From CAYNST01 sp964399955 (GTDB taxonomy: Bacteria; Pseudomonadota; Gammaproteobacteria; Pseudomonadales; Cellvibrionaceae): a stretch of 26,808 bases of DNA. The stretch is from the NCBI GenBank assembly GCA_964399955.1, contig CAYNST010000041.1, positions 1-26,808 on the forward strand, in the 5' to 3' direction. Below the pieces are notes generated by a model that searched no databases, was not told the DNA's origin, and saw only the letters and a list, made by a program, of their open reading frames with translations. A program made the position numbers and the translations under genes. Shown in pieces: positions 1-7,092 of the stretch; position 1 is the stretch's first letter; every line of letters begins with the position of its first letter.

Positions 1-826
1 CCGCCTGGCCGCCCAGCTTGCCCTCGGTGCCCACCTCGCGCGCCACCCGGGTCACTTCGGAGGCGAATGAGCGCAGCTGGTCCACCATGGTATTGATGGC
101 TTCTTTCAGCTGTAGAATTTCTCCGCGCACATCCACGGTAATTTTGCGGGAGAGGTCGCCGTTGGCCACCGCAATGGTCACTTCGGCAATGTTGCGTACC
201 TGGGCAGTCAGGTTATTGGCCATGGAGTTGACGTTGTCGGTCAGATCCTTCCACACACCCGAGACACCCTTCACCTTGGCCTGTCCGCCGAGGTTGCCCT
301 CGGCACCCACCTCGCGCGCAACCCGGGTGACTTCGGAGGTGAACACGTTCATCTGCTCGATCATCCGGTTGACGATCTTGGCCGAATGCAAAAATTCGCC
401 CTGCAGTTCGCGGCCCTCCACCTCCAGCGGCACGGTCTGAGACAGGTCGCCTTTGGCGACGGCGGCAATACTGCGCGTCACTTCCGTGGTGGGCCACAGC
501 AGGTCTTGGATCAAGGTATTGACGGATGCCTCCATGGTGCCCCAGCAGCCCTGGCGGCGGTCGCACTGCATGCGCTGTCGCGTTCTACCCTCCTGGCCCA
601 CCGCCTGGCCAACGCGTTGTAGCTCGCTGGCAACTTGACTGTTGGCGGCGACGATATCGTTGAAGGTGTCGGCAATCTTACCTTCTATACCAGTCCAGTT
701 CCCAGGCAGTCTCACGCTGAAGTCGCCTTCGCGCATGGCTTGCAAAGCCGCGAGCAAGGTGTTGGGGTCAAATTCCGCAGCGTAAGCGTTGGCAGTGGGG
801 GAGCCTGGGGAAGAAGAGGGCGTCAT
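1..826 (-). CDS. HAMP-repeat (Nik1/group III-like) sensor protein, N-terminal part, cut by window edge
   Basis: This reading frame stays open to the left edge, giving 275 complete residues of an incomplete gene. The sequence is a chain of HAMP-like units of about 92 residues. The signature EVTRVAREVG(A/T)EG(N/K)LGGQA occurs at about residues 165-183 and again at 257-275. The segment between them holds VWKDLTDNVNSMANNLTAQV and VANGDLSRKITVDVRGEI. This repeat type is characteristic of soluble hybrid histidine kinases of the fungal Nik1/Os-1 kind and their bacterial relatives, which sense osmotic or envelope stress. No membrane segment is visible, so a cytoplasmic protein is likely. The kinase and receiver domains, if present, lie outside the window, so the kinase identity is inferred from the family. 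The ATG at 826 is the only ATG in frame near the N-terminus; its ribosome site is weak. Confidence 0.85.
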   Translation of the reverse strand, partial: MTPSSSPGSPTANAYAAEFDPNTLLAALQAMREGDFSVRLPGNWTGIEGKIADTFNDIVAANSQVASELQRVGQAVGQEGRTRQRMQCDRRQGCWGTMEASVNTLIQDLLWPTTEVTRSIAAVAKGDLSQTVPLEVEGRELQGEFLHSAKIVNRMIEQMNVFTSEVTRVAREVGAEGNLGGQAKVKGVSGVWKDLTDNVNSMANNLTAQVRNIAEVTIAVANGDLSRKITVDVRGEILQLKEAINTMVDQLRSFASEVTRVAREVGTEGKLGGQA

Positions 827-902
827 GGGTTTGGCATGCTCTAGGGTTGGGGCCGGTTAGCGCCCTGTGCTTCTGGACCAAGCGACGGGCTGGGCATCGT
901 GA

Positions 903-925
903 GGTGCCATTATTGATTCGGCACC
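903..925. promoter_or_regulatory. palindrome over the -10 region, candidate operator
   Basis: GGTGCC (903-908) and GGCACC (920-925) are perfect inverted arms 11 bp apart. The whole -10 hexamer lies inside them. A dimeric repressor bound here would block the promoter. The regulator is unknown. Confidence 0.4.
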
Positions 926-937
926 CTCTCTGATCAA
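909..937 (-). promoter_or_regulatory. candidate sigma-70 promoter of the HAMP-repeat gene
   Basis: Read on the minus strand, TTGATC (932-937) and AATAAT (909-914) are separated by exactly 17 bp. They match the -35 hexamer at 4 of 6 and the -10 hexamer at 5 of 6 positions. Transcription would start near 902, leaving a leader of about 75 nt before the ATG at 826. Confidence 0.5.
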
Positions 938-946
938 GCGCCACCG

Positions 947-962
947 ATCACCCTCTGGTGAT
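947..962. repeat. short inverted repeat ATCACC-N4-GGTGAT
   Basis: Perfect 6-bp arms flank CTCT. The repeat lies about 10 bp upstream of the -35 hexamer of the leftward promoter, a usual place for an activator site. It could also be chance. Confidence 0.3.
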
Positions 963-1302
963 AGATCAACCTGCAAATGGGTGCTTCAACGATGCGGTAA
1001 TGGTCAGCGCAACTTTTTTATTGTCTCGCGGCGCCCCGCTGTAGCTTTACACGCTTGGGGGTGCCTGGTGAGAGTTGTTGCAACGCCTAAGGTTCAAACG
1101 GCGGCAGCCTGTGCAGGATCTACGTCAGATTGCGGGTTGTGGATTTGAAGGATAAACGACGGGGTAGGTCGCCTATAACGACGTATGACGTATAGTGAGG
1201 ACCTGCCAACAGCTGTCGGAGCCCAAGCAAACATAGGTTCCTGGCAGCTTGACGGTGGGCAGGTCACGCAATCCTCATTATTTGCCTCAGGGCAGTGCTT
1301 AT
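963..1302. other. non-coding stretch, nothing recognised
   Basis: No open frame here resembles a protein. It has no T-tract terminator and no RNA gene that I recognise. A tandem ACGTATG/ACGTATA motif near 1181-1194 is the only local pattern noticed. The stretch separates the upstream side of the HAMP-repeat gene from the 3' end of the entericidin-like gene, which points towards it. Confidence 0.5.
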
Positions 1303-1446
1303 TTAGTCTTGCAGGTCGCGAGAGGTGTCCTCGATGGCGGCGCCCGCACTTTGCACATCACGGCCCGCGCCCTGGGTGGTTTCGCAGGCGCTCAGTATGA
1401 ACACAGACAGCAGCGAAGCCAGTATCAAGGTAAAGGTACTTTTCAT
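1303..1446 (-). CDS. entericidin-like small lipoprotein
   Basis: The product has 47 residues: a hydrophobic signal peptide (about 1-20), the lipobox LSAC with the lipidated cysteine at position 21, and a short polar tail (TTQGAGRDVQSAGAAIEDTSRDLQD). This size and the tail pattern of alternating GxDVxxAGxAIxD match the entericidin A/B family. These are membrane-anchored peptides; EcnA/EcnB of Escherichia coli act as antidote and bacteriolytic partner. Many bacteria carry a single copy of unknown role, as here. The start at 1446 is supported by a strong AGGAGA ribosome site 6 nt upstream. A longer in-frame extension to 1551 is rejected because it would bury the signal peptide. It is probably monocistronic; no partner gene lies nearby. 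Confidence 0.85.
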   Translation of the reverse strand: MKSTFTLILASLLSVFILSACETTQGAGRDVQSAGAAIEDTSRDLQD

Positions 1447-1906
1447 GTTGTTCTCCTGATGGTTGGTTGTTTTGGTTTTCAGTCGCTTTCCAGCAACTTT
1501 CAAGGTTAGCAATCTTGATGCCATATGGGTTTGACCGGTGAAGCAGGGCATCGCCGGGAATTATTGGTCGCGAAACGCCGCTGCACCTGTAGTTTTTGCA
1601 AAACTGAGGCGGATTTGGGCGTTATGGGCGCTGTGTTGGCAGAGGCGCGAGAGGAGCTTTGTTTGATAAACCCGCAGGCGCCGCTTTTGGCTACCAGTCG
1701 GCATACAAGCGGTTGATGTCCGCAACGGCTTTGGTTCCGGGATCCGCTGAGTGCGGCAACCAAATCTGCGTATTTCACGTAAGGTAAATGTGGACATACT
1801 GGCACCGCTTTTCACCTGAAGCTCCGGCAAAATGCGGTTTGCCTAGCCGTCGCGAGCAACATCGCCGAGCGCTCAGTCTCATCCGATCCAATTGGGGTTT
1901 TCCTGC
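1447..1906. other. intergenic region between entericidin-like gene and mrp operon
   Basis: About 460 bp between divergent genes, so it should hold the promoters of both. I could not identify a convincing -35/-10 pair for either direction. Several overlapping open frames exist on both strands, but none has a ribosome site, composition or motif that supports it. Confidence 0.4.
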
Positions 1907-2395
1907 ATGCGAGCATTCGGTTCGTTCAACGGCTATCACATCTTCCTCGCTTGGAGCGTCATTTACGCGTTGCTATGGGCCGCCCTCAGCGGGGGCGGGG
2001 GGTGGGGGTTTGGCCTGCCGACGGCTTTGCTGGCGGCGTGTTTGGCCACACGAATGGGACTGCAGCCCTGGGCGCCCAGGTTGATACAAATCCCGGCTTT
2101 GCTTTGGTTTTTTTTGCGGGAGATGTGCTCCGGCGCCTGGGATGTTGCGCGACGGGTGCTGAGCCCCAGCTGTCCGGTTGCTCCAGCCTGGGTCAGGTTT
2201 TCCCTGACAGAAGAAGATCGGCGGGTGCGGTATTTGCTCTCTTTGACCATTGGTCTGTTGCCGGGCAGCGTTTCGTCCAGAATCATTGGTAACGAGCTGG
2301 AGGTTCACGTACTTGACTGCCATATGCAGTGGCGGCACACCGCCGCCGAGTTGGAGCGGCGCCTGGCGAGTCTGCTGGCCCCGCGGAGCGTGTGA
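1907..2395 (+). CDS. mrpE: Mrp/Mnh-type cation/proton antiporter subunit E
   Basis: First gene of an eight-gene antiporter operon. The 162-residue product has N-terminal membrane helices (about 10-28, 35-50 and 58-75) and then a soluble domain. The segment GLLPGSVSSRIIGNELEVHVLD (about 116-137) is the hallmark of the MnhE/MrpE family, whose usual form is TPGT...L.VH.LD. In Mrp complexes subunit E supports assembly and activity rather than forming the ion path. The ATG at 1907 has a GGGG stretch about 9 nt upstream; a TTG at 1892 would add five residues and is less likely. The stop codon abuts the start of the next gene without a gap, which suggests coupled translation. Confidence 0.93.
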   Translation: MRAFGSFNGYHIFLAWSVIYALLWAALSGGGGWGFGLPTALLAACLATRMGLQPWAPRLIQIPALLWFFLREMCSGAWDVARRVLSPSCPVAPAWVRFSLTEEDRRVRYLLSLTIGLLPGSVSSRIIGNELEVHVLDCHMQWRHTAAELERRLASLLAPRSV

Positions 2396-2647
2396 ATGGC
2401 GGCTCTGTCACTTCTTTTACTGGTGCCGATACTGCTGGGCTGCTTGCGGGTTCTGCGTGGACCAAGCATGGCTGATCGTCTGTTGGGGATTCAACTTACT
2501 GGAACCACCATCATTGGCTTGATTCTGGTGCTGGCACAATGGCAGCAGGAGCCGGCCCTGCGCGATGTAGCCATAGTGCTGGCTCTGCTGGCGGCGGCAC
2601 TTGTGGCATTTCTGGTGCAACGCTTGCGAAATGTAACTCATGAATAA
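2396..2647 (+). CDS. mrpF: Mrp/Mnh-type antiporter subunit F
   Basis: An 83-residue, very hydrophobic protein with three predicted membrane helices (about 3-18, 30-48 and 57-75). The motif RGPSMADRLLGIQL between helices 1 and 2 and the RDVAIVLALLAA segment are typical of MnhF/MrpF. It is a small structural subunit of the membrane antiporter, conserved in MBH-type complexes as subunit B. It begins directly after the stop of mrpE. Its last eight bases overlap the start of mrpG (ATG at 2640, TAA at 2645-2647). Confidence 0.93.
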   Translation: MAALSLLLLVPILLGCLRVLRGPSMADRLLGIQLTGTTIIGLILVLAQWQQEPALRDVAIVLALLAAALVAFLVQRLRNVTHE

Positions 2648-2966
2648 TGGTGTGATGGTGCTTGGCTGGTTGCTGATGAGCCTGGGTCTTTTGTTTCTTT
2701 TTGCCGGCGCGGTTGGCCTGCTGCGCCTGCCGGATCTATTCAGCCGCTTGCACGCCGTCACCAAAGCGGACACCGTGGGTTTGGGGCTGCTGACGGCAGG
2801 GCTCGCGTGCCATGCCGAGGGCATGCAGGCGCGGCTTGTGCTTCTGCTCGTCTGGTTGTTTGTCATGGCCTCGGGCGCTATCGCCTGCCAGTTGTTGGCG
2901 CGCTATGCAACCAGGGGCACATCCAACGCGCTGCTTGAACAGCGGGGTAGCAATGACCAGCGCTGA
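2640..2966 (+). CDS. mrpG: Mrp/Mnh-type antiporter subunit G
   Basis: A 108-residue protein with three membrane helices. The segment GLLRLPDLFSRLHAVTKADT (about 26-45) is the diagnostic MnhG/MrpG/PhaG motif, normally R.PD.Y.RLHA..K..T.G. The subunit is part of the E-F-G structural module found in both bacterial Mrp and archaeal MBH complexes. The tail after the third helix (about residue 90 onward) is polar. The gene overlaps mrpF by 8 bp and the following subunit by 14 bp, so the operon is tightly packed and probably translationally coupled here. Confidence 0.93.
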   Translation: MNNGVMVLGWLLMSLGLLFLFAGAVGLLRLPDLFSRLHAVTKADTVGLGLLTAGLACHAEGMQARLVLLLVWLFVMASGAIACQLLARYATRGTSNALLEQRGSNDQR

Positions 2967-3864
2967 GTGGCTGCTGGATGTAGTAATTGGCGTTTTGTTG
3001 CTGGTGCTGGCCGGCGGTTCGCTGCACGCTCGGAGCCTGCAGGCGTGCCTTTCACTTTTTCTGGCATTTGGCATAGTGCTTACCCTTGCCTGGGCGCGGC
3101 TGGGCGCACCGGATCTGGCCCTGGCAGAAGCGGCGATAGGCGCTGGCCTGACCGGCGCTCTGTTGTTCAATGCATTGCAGGGCGCGCCGCCGGAGTCACT
3201 GCCACTGCGCAACCGCCTGACCTGGCCGGTGGCCGCCGTCTTCGCGGGCCTGGTGTTTCTCCTGGTGCTTCAAGGAGCCTGGCCTGCAGCTGATCTGCTA
3301 CCCGTGCTTCCCGAGCAGGTGGCGCAAGAGCTGCCCCGTAGCGGTGTGACCCATCCGGTAACGGCCGTTCTGCTCAATTTCCGCTCCTGGGACACGCTGC
3401 TGGAGCTGGCGGTACTGCTGGTAGCGCTTCTGGGTGTCCGCACCTCGGTGGTCACCTCAACGCCATCCCCCAAGCCCTGGACTGTCTTGCTGGCCTGGAG
3501 CAAAAGCCTGGTGCCCTTGCTGGTCGTGGTGAGCGGCTACCTGCTTTGGCGCGGCGCCAGTGGGCCCGGAGGCGCCTTTCAGGCGGGTGCACTGCTTGCT
3601 GCCGGTGCGGTCCTGTTGCGTATGAACAACGTTTTGCCTCCGCTGCGCTGGTCCTATTGGCCGCTGCGGGCGTCCGTGCTTGCCGGGCTGGTGTGCTTTC
3701 TGCTGGTGGCGGGCGCCACCGCTGTTTTCGGGGCGGCATGGCTGAGCTTTCCCTTGGGACATAACAAGCTCTTGATCACCTTGATCGAAATTCTGGCCAC
3801 TTTATCGATTGCGGTTACCTTGACCCTGTTGGTGGTTGGAGAAAAAGAAGAATTACGTCCATGA
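2953..3864 (+). CDS. mrpB: fused MbhD-MbhE-MnhB subunit (MrpA C-terminal module plus MrpB)
   Basis: A 303-residue membrane protein made of parts that are separate or arranged differently elsewhere. Residues about 7-75 are an MbhD/DUF4040 unit (WARLGAPDLALAEAAIGAGL, with D54 and E59). Residues about 134-162 match the MbhE segment (HPVTAVLLNFRSWDTLLELA). Residues about 184-296 are the MnhB domain with GPGGAFQAGALLA and a final helix holding E279. In canonical Mrp the first two units form the C-terminus of MrpA. In archaeal MBH they are separate MbhD and MbhE proteins. The ATG at 2953 was chosen because a longer in-frame start at 2812 would lie within mrpG and add unrelated sequence. The end overlaps mrpC by 4 bp (ATGA). 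Confidence 0.9.
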   Translation: MTSAEWLLDVVIGVLLLVLAGGSLHARSLQACLSLFLAFGIVLTLAWARLGAPDLALAEAAIGAGLTGALLFNALQGAPPESLPLRNRLTWPVAAVFAGLVFLLVLQGAWPAADLLPVLPEQVAQELPRSGVTHPVTAVLLNFRSWDTLLELAVLLVALLGVRTSVVTSTPSPKPWTVLLAWSKSLVPLLVVVSGYLLWRGASGPGGAFQAGALLAAGAVLLRMNNVLPPLRWSYWPLRASVLAGLVCFLLVAGATAVFGAAWLSFPLGHNKLLITLIEILATLSIAVTLTLLVVGEKEELRP

Positions 3865-4172
3865 CTGGCACCTATGTTTATCTATTGGTTGGGGTGGCGC
3901 TGTGGTTGATCGGGCTGCAGGGATTCTTCCTGGTGCGCCATGTGCTGCGCCGAATTGTTGCCATCAATTTGATGGGCAGCGGGGTCTTCCTGATTCTGGT
4001 GGCGCTGGCTACCCGTTCGGACGCGCGCGATCCTGTCTTGCATGCCCTGGTGGTAACCGGCCTGGTGGTCGCCGTCAGTGCCACTGCAATGGCGGTGCGG
4101 CTGGCAACGGTTCCGCAGGTGCCGCCCGGCGCGCCGCAGAAAAACGCGGATGAAGGTGGGCGCGGGCAATGA
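3861..4172 (+). CDS. mrpC: Mrp/Mnh-type antiporter subunit C (NuoK-like)
   Basis: A 103-residue protein with three membrane helices, homologous to NuoK of complex I. Helix 2 starts at RRIVAINLMGSGVFLILVAL. The stretch DPVLHALVVTGLVVAVSATA (about 57-76) matches the family pattern DP.PQALVLTAIVI..A.TA. Subunit C links the small-subunit module to the large antiporter-like subunit D. The polar tail after residue 85 is not conserved in the family as I know it. It overlaps both neighbours by 4 bp, with ATGA at 3861 and again at 4169. Confidence 0.92.
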   Translation: MTGTYVYLLVGVALWLIGLQGFFLVRHVLRRIVAINLMGSGVFLILVALATRSDARDPVLHALVVTGLVVAVSATAMAVRLATVPQVPPGAPQKNADEGGRGQ

Positions 4173-5587
4173 ATGCGGCGCTATTAAGTCTGAGCATCCC
4201 GTTTTTGGCGGGTCTGTTTTTGCTGTTGGTGCGCAGAGGCAGCTGGTTGCTGGCGAATGGGGCCGCATTCGCCAGCCTTCTGGCCGCCGTTGCGGCACTG
4301 CTGCAAACGGTTGACGGTGGGGGAGAGTTACTGGCCATCGGGGGCTGGCAGGCACCGCTGGCAATACGGCTTGAGCTGACACCGGTGCGGGCTCTGCTGC
4401 TGGTGTTCACCGCACTTATTCACTTGTTGGTGGGCCTTTATGCGGCGCGTACTCGGGCCAAGCTCAGCCCCGAGTATTGGCCTTTATCGTGCATTTTGCA
4501 CGGCGCTTTGGCTGCGGTGTGGCTTGCCGCCGACCTCTTCAACTTTTATGTCACCCTGGAGTTGCTGACACTGACCGCAGTGGCCCTGGTGAGTCTGGCC
4601 GGCGCCAAAGCGCGCGCGCCGGCGCTGAATTATCTGCTGTTGTCTCTGGTGGCGTCACTTTGTTATCTGCTGGGCGTGGCGCTGATGTACGGGCGCTATG
4701 GTGTGCTGGATATACCCATGCTGGGCGAGGTGGCGGTCGCGGACCGGGCCACCTGGATCGCTTTGCTGTTGATGACGGTGGGCCTGATGCTCAAGGCGGC
4801 ACTTTGGCCATTGCACTTGTGGCTGCCGGCCGCCCACGCCTCGGCACCCACGGCGGTCAGCGCGCTTCTGTCGGCGCTGGTGGTCAAGGGGCCGCTGTTC
4901 ATCTTGTGGGTCATCTGGAGCCAATTGGCTCCGCCCGCGCTGGGCATGCAGATTGGCCCCTGGCTGGCCGCGGCAGGACTCTGCGCGCTGGTATCCGGGG
5001 GCTGGTCTTCATTGCGTGCCCCGCGGCTGAAATCACTGGTGGCCTTTTCCACGGTGGCACAGTTGGGTTATGCCCTGCTTGCCCTGGGCTTGCTGTTGTA
5101 CTGGCAACTGCCGAACATGCACGCAGCGCTGTGGCTGTTCGTGGTTGCGCACGGCCTGGCCAAGGTCGCCATGTTCCTGGCGGCGGGGGAGATGCTGAGC
5201 ACATTGGGCACGCAGAGAGTCCAGGGCCTGAAGGGGGCAACCCAAACCATGCCGGTTGCCATGTTTGCATTTGCGGTGGCCGGCGGCAGTCTTATTGGGC
5301 TGCCGCCCAGCGGCGGCTTTCTGGCCAAATGGGTTTTGCTGCAGCCGATGCTAGTGGAACCCTCGCGCTGGGTTTGGGCGCTGGGCGTTTTATTGGGGAC
5401 CCTGGTCTCCGCCGCCTATGTATTTCGCGTGGTGGCGCTGTCGTTTGATCGGGCGCGTCCCAACCGGCCGGACTACCGCCCGGATCCTGTTGCGCAGTGG
5501 TTGACGCTGCTGCCGGCGCTGCTGGTATGGGGTATGGCTCTGGTGGGCGAGCGGGCCATCGTTTGGCTGACGGGGGTGGCGGCCTGA
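4169..5587 (+). CDS. mrpD: Mrp/Mnh-type antiporter subunit D (NuoN/NuoM-like proton-translocating subunit)
   Basis: A 472-residue polytopic protein of the proton-conducting transporter family shared by complex I and Mrp antiporters, close to the usual MrpD length of about 490. All expected charged residues within the membrane are present. E131 in FNFYVTLELLTL is the conserved helix-5 glutamate. K209 lies in LMLKAALWPLHLWLPAAHASAPTAVSALL. K240 follows in ALVVKGPLF. H328 and K332 lie in VVAHGLAKVAMFLAAG, and K387 in GGFLAKW. These form the proton half-channels in relatives, so the subunit should be active. It starts 4 bp inside mrpC, and its TGA overlaps the next ATG by one base (TGATG). Confidence 0.93.
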   Translation: MNAALLSLSIPFLAGLFLLLVRRGSWLLANGAAFASLLAAVAALLQTVDGGGELLAIGGWQAPLAIRLELTPVRALLLVFTALIHLLVGLYAARTRAKLSPEYWPLSCILHGALAAVWLAADLFNFYVTLELLTLTAVALVSLAGAKARAPALNYLLLSLVASLCYLLGVALMYGRYGVLDIPMLGEVAVADRATWIALLLMTVGLMLKAALWPLHLWLPAAHASAPTAVSALLSALVVKGPLFILWVIWSQLAPPALGMQIGPWLAAAGLCALVSGGWSSLRAPRLKSLVAFSTVAQLGYALLALGLLLYWQLPNMHAALWLFVVAHGLAKVAMFLAAGEMLSTLGTQRVQGLKGATQTMPVAMFAFAVAGGSLIGLPPSGGFLAKWVLLQPMLVEPSRWVWALGVLLGTLVSAAYVFRVVALSFDRARPNRPDYRPDPVAQWLTLLPALLVWGMALVGERAIVWLTGVAA

Positions 5588-7092
5588 TGACCTGGTTACA
5601 CAGCGCCTTGCCTGTCTTCATCGTGCTCAGCTCCCTGCTGCCAGGCCTGTTGATATTTCGCCTGCGCGAGGATCAGCAACGCCTGCGCACCCAGCTTAAT
5701 CTTACCGGTGTGGTTGTCAAACTGCTGTGCGTGGGCCTGATGCTGTTTGGTGTCAGTCGTGGCGATGATTTTCGCTTTGCGCTGCCGTTTTTACCGGGTG
5801 CACCCCTGGTGCTGCACGGCGATGCACTCTCGCTGCTGTTTGTCGCCCTGTCATCGCTGCTGTGGCTGGCAACCACCGTCTACGCCATAGGCTATTTGGA
5901 AGATTCCCCACTCCGGTCGCGCTTTTTCGGCTATTTCAGTCTCTGCGTCAGTGCCACAGTGGGGCTGGCTTTGGCCGGCAACCTGATTACCTTCCTGCTG
6001 TTTTACGAGCTTTTGACCCTGGCTACCTTTCCCCTGGTGGTGCATACCGGTACCCCTGCGGCGCTGCGCGCGGGCAGAGTGTACCTGGCCTACACCATAG
6101 GCGGCGGCACCCTGGTGCTGATGGGCGCCGCACTCCTGCACGCCCTGGCCGGCACCCCGGAGTTCACCGCAGGCGGGTACCTGGAAGCGCTGGCAGATGA
6201 GCATTCGCTGAGCCTGCAGTTGGCCTTTTGTCTGTTGATTGCAGGCCTGGGCGTCAAGGCAGCACTCATACCGCTGCATAGTTGGCTGCCCAGGGCAATG
6301 GTTGCCCCTGCGCCGGTTAGCGCCTTACTGCACGCTGTGGCGGTGGTGAAAGCCGGCGCCTTCGGCATTGTGCGGGTGGTGTACGACGTCTATGGCGTGA
6401 ACACCGCCACCTTGTTGCGCCTGACGGAGCCGCTTCTGCTGTTGGCGGCGGCAACCGTTGTCTACGGCTCTGTGCGCGCACTGCAGCAGCAAGAGCTGAA
6501 GCGGCGCCTGGCCTACTCCACCGTCAGTCAGGTCTCGTACATCACCCTGGGTGTTGCCTTGATCGGGCCGGTTGCGGTTATCGGTGGACTGGTGCATCTG
6601 GTACATCAAGGGGTGATGAAGGTAACGCTGTTTTTCTGCGCTGGAACCTTCGCCGAGACCTTGGGCATTCACAAAATTCGCGACTTGAACGGTGTGGGGC
6701 GCAGAATGCCCTGGACTGCTGCGGCGTTCACCATCGGCGCTCTGGGCATGATAGGCATACCTCCCATTGCCGGTTTCGTCAGCAAATGGTACCTGGCACT
6801 GGGCGCGCTGGAAGTGGGCAAAGACTGGGTGCTGTGGACGCTAATCCTCTCCAGCCTGCTCAACGCGGCGTATTTTTTACCGCCTCTTTACCGAATATGG
6901 TTCCTGCCCTTGCCAGCCCAATGGCCCCGGGAGCACCACTGGCCTCGCCAGCGTTTTGAAACCCATTGGATGCTGTTGCTGCCACCGCTGTTTACCGCCT
7001 TGCTGTCTTTGCTGATGGGCCTGCTGGCGGGCAGTATGATCAGCCCGCTGGCGTGGAGTGAACTGATTGTCTGGCGGGAGTTTGACCTCTGA
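5587..7092 (+). CDS. second antiporter-like subunit (NuoL/NuoM/MrpD superfamily)
   Basis: A 501-residue polytopic membrane protein of the same superfamily as MrpD. The conserved set is complete: E141 in LLFYELLTLATFPLVVH, K224 in GVKAALIPLHSWLPRAMVAPAPVSALLHA, K255 in AVVKAG, H340 and K345 in HLVHQGVMKVTLFFCAG, and K400 in GFVSKWYLALG. Canonical Mrp has one MrpD and one large MrpA, whereas this protein is stand-alone and lacks the MrpA C-terminal part (found instead in the fused subunit at 2953). It probably occupies the MrpA-like position in the complex. The start at 5587 is preferred over a 30-residue extension because it couples to the mrpD stop. It overlaps the next gene by one base. Confidence 0.88.
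   Translation: MTWLHSALPVFIVLSSLLPGLLIFRLREDQQRLRTQLNLTGVVVKLLCVGLMLFGVSRGDDFRFALPFLPGAPLVLHGDALSLLFVALSSLLWLATTVYAIGYLEDSPLRSRFFGYFSLCVSATVGLALAGNLITFLLFYELLTLATFPLVVHTGTPAALRAGRVYLAYTIGGGTLVLMGAALLHALAGTPEFTAGGYLEALADEHSLSLQLAFCLLIAGLGVKAALIPLHSWLPRAMVAPAPVSALLHAVAVVKAGAFGIVRVVYDVYGVNTATLLRLTEPLLLLAAATVVYGSVRALQQQELKRRLAYSTVSQVSYITLGVALIGPVAVIGGLVHLVHQGVMKVTLFFCAGTFAETLGIHKIRDLNGVGRRMPWTAAAFTIGALGMIGIPPIAGFVSKWYLALGALEVGKDWVLWTLILSSLLNAAYFLPPLYRIWFLPLPAQWPREHHWPRQRFETHWMLLLPPLFTALLSLLMGLLAGSMISPLAWSELIVWREFDL

Noticed and set aside
14..345. Long direct repeat-like DNA near 14-70 and 290-345
   Set aside because: The similarity is caused by the repeated HAMP protein units, so it is part of the coding sequence and not a mobile or regulatory repeat.
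213..566. Minus-strand frame of 117 codons within the HAMP-repeat gene
   Set aside because: It is a different frame from the HAMP repeats, which run unbroken from 826 to the window edge and match a known family closely.
1800..1815. Sigma-54-like sequence TGGCACCGCTTTTCAC before the mrp-like operon
   Set aside because: The -24 GG is present, but the -12 position reads CA instead of the required GC. It is therefore not a credible sigma-54 promoter.
1506..1830. Overlapping open frames on both strands between the entericidin-like gene and mrpE
   Set aside because: No ribosome site, no recognisable motif and unlikely residue composition. A third minus-strand frame gives a short protein-like tail (PGTKAVADINRLYADW) but is closed by stops and has no start.
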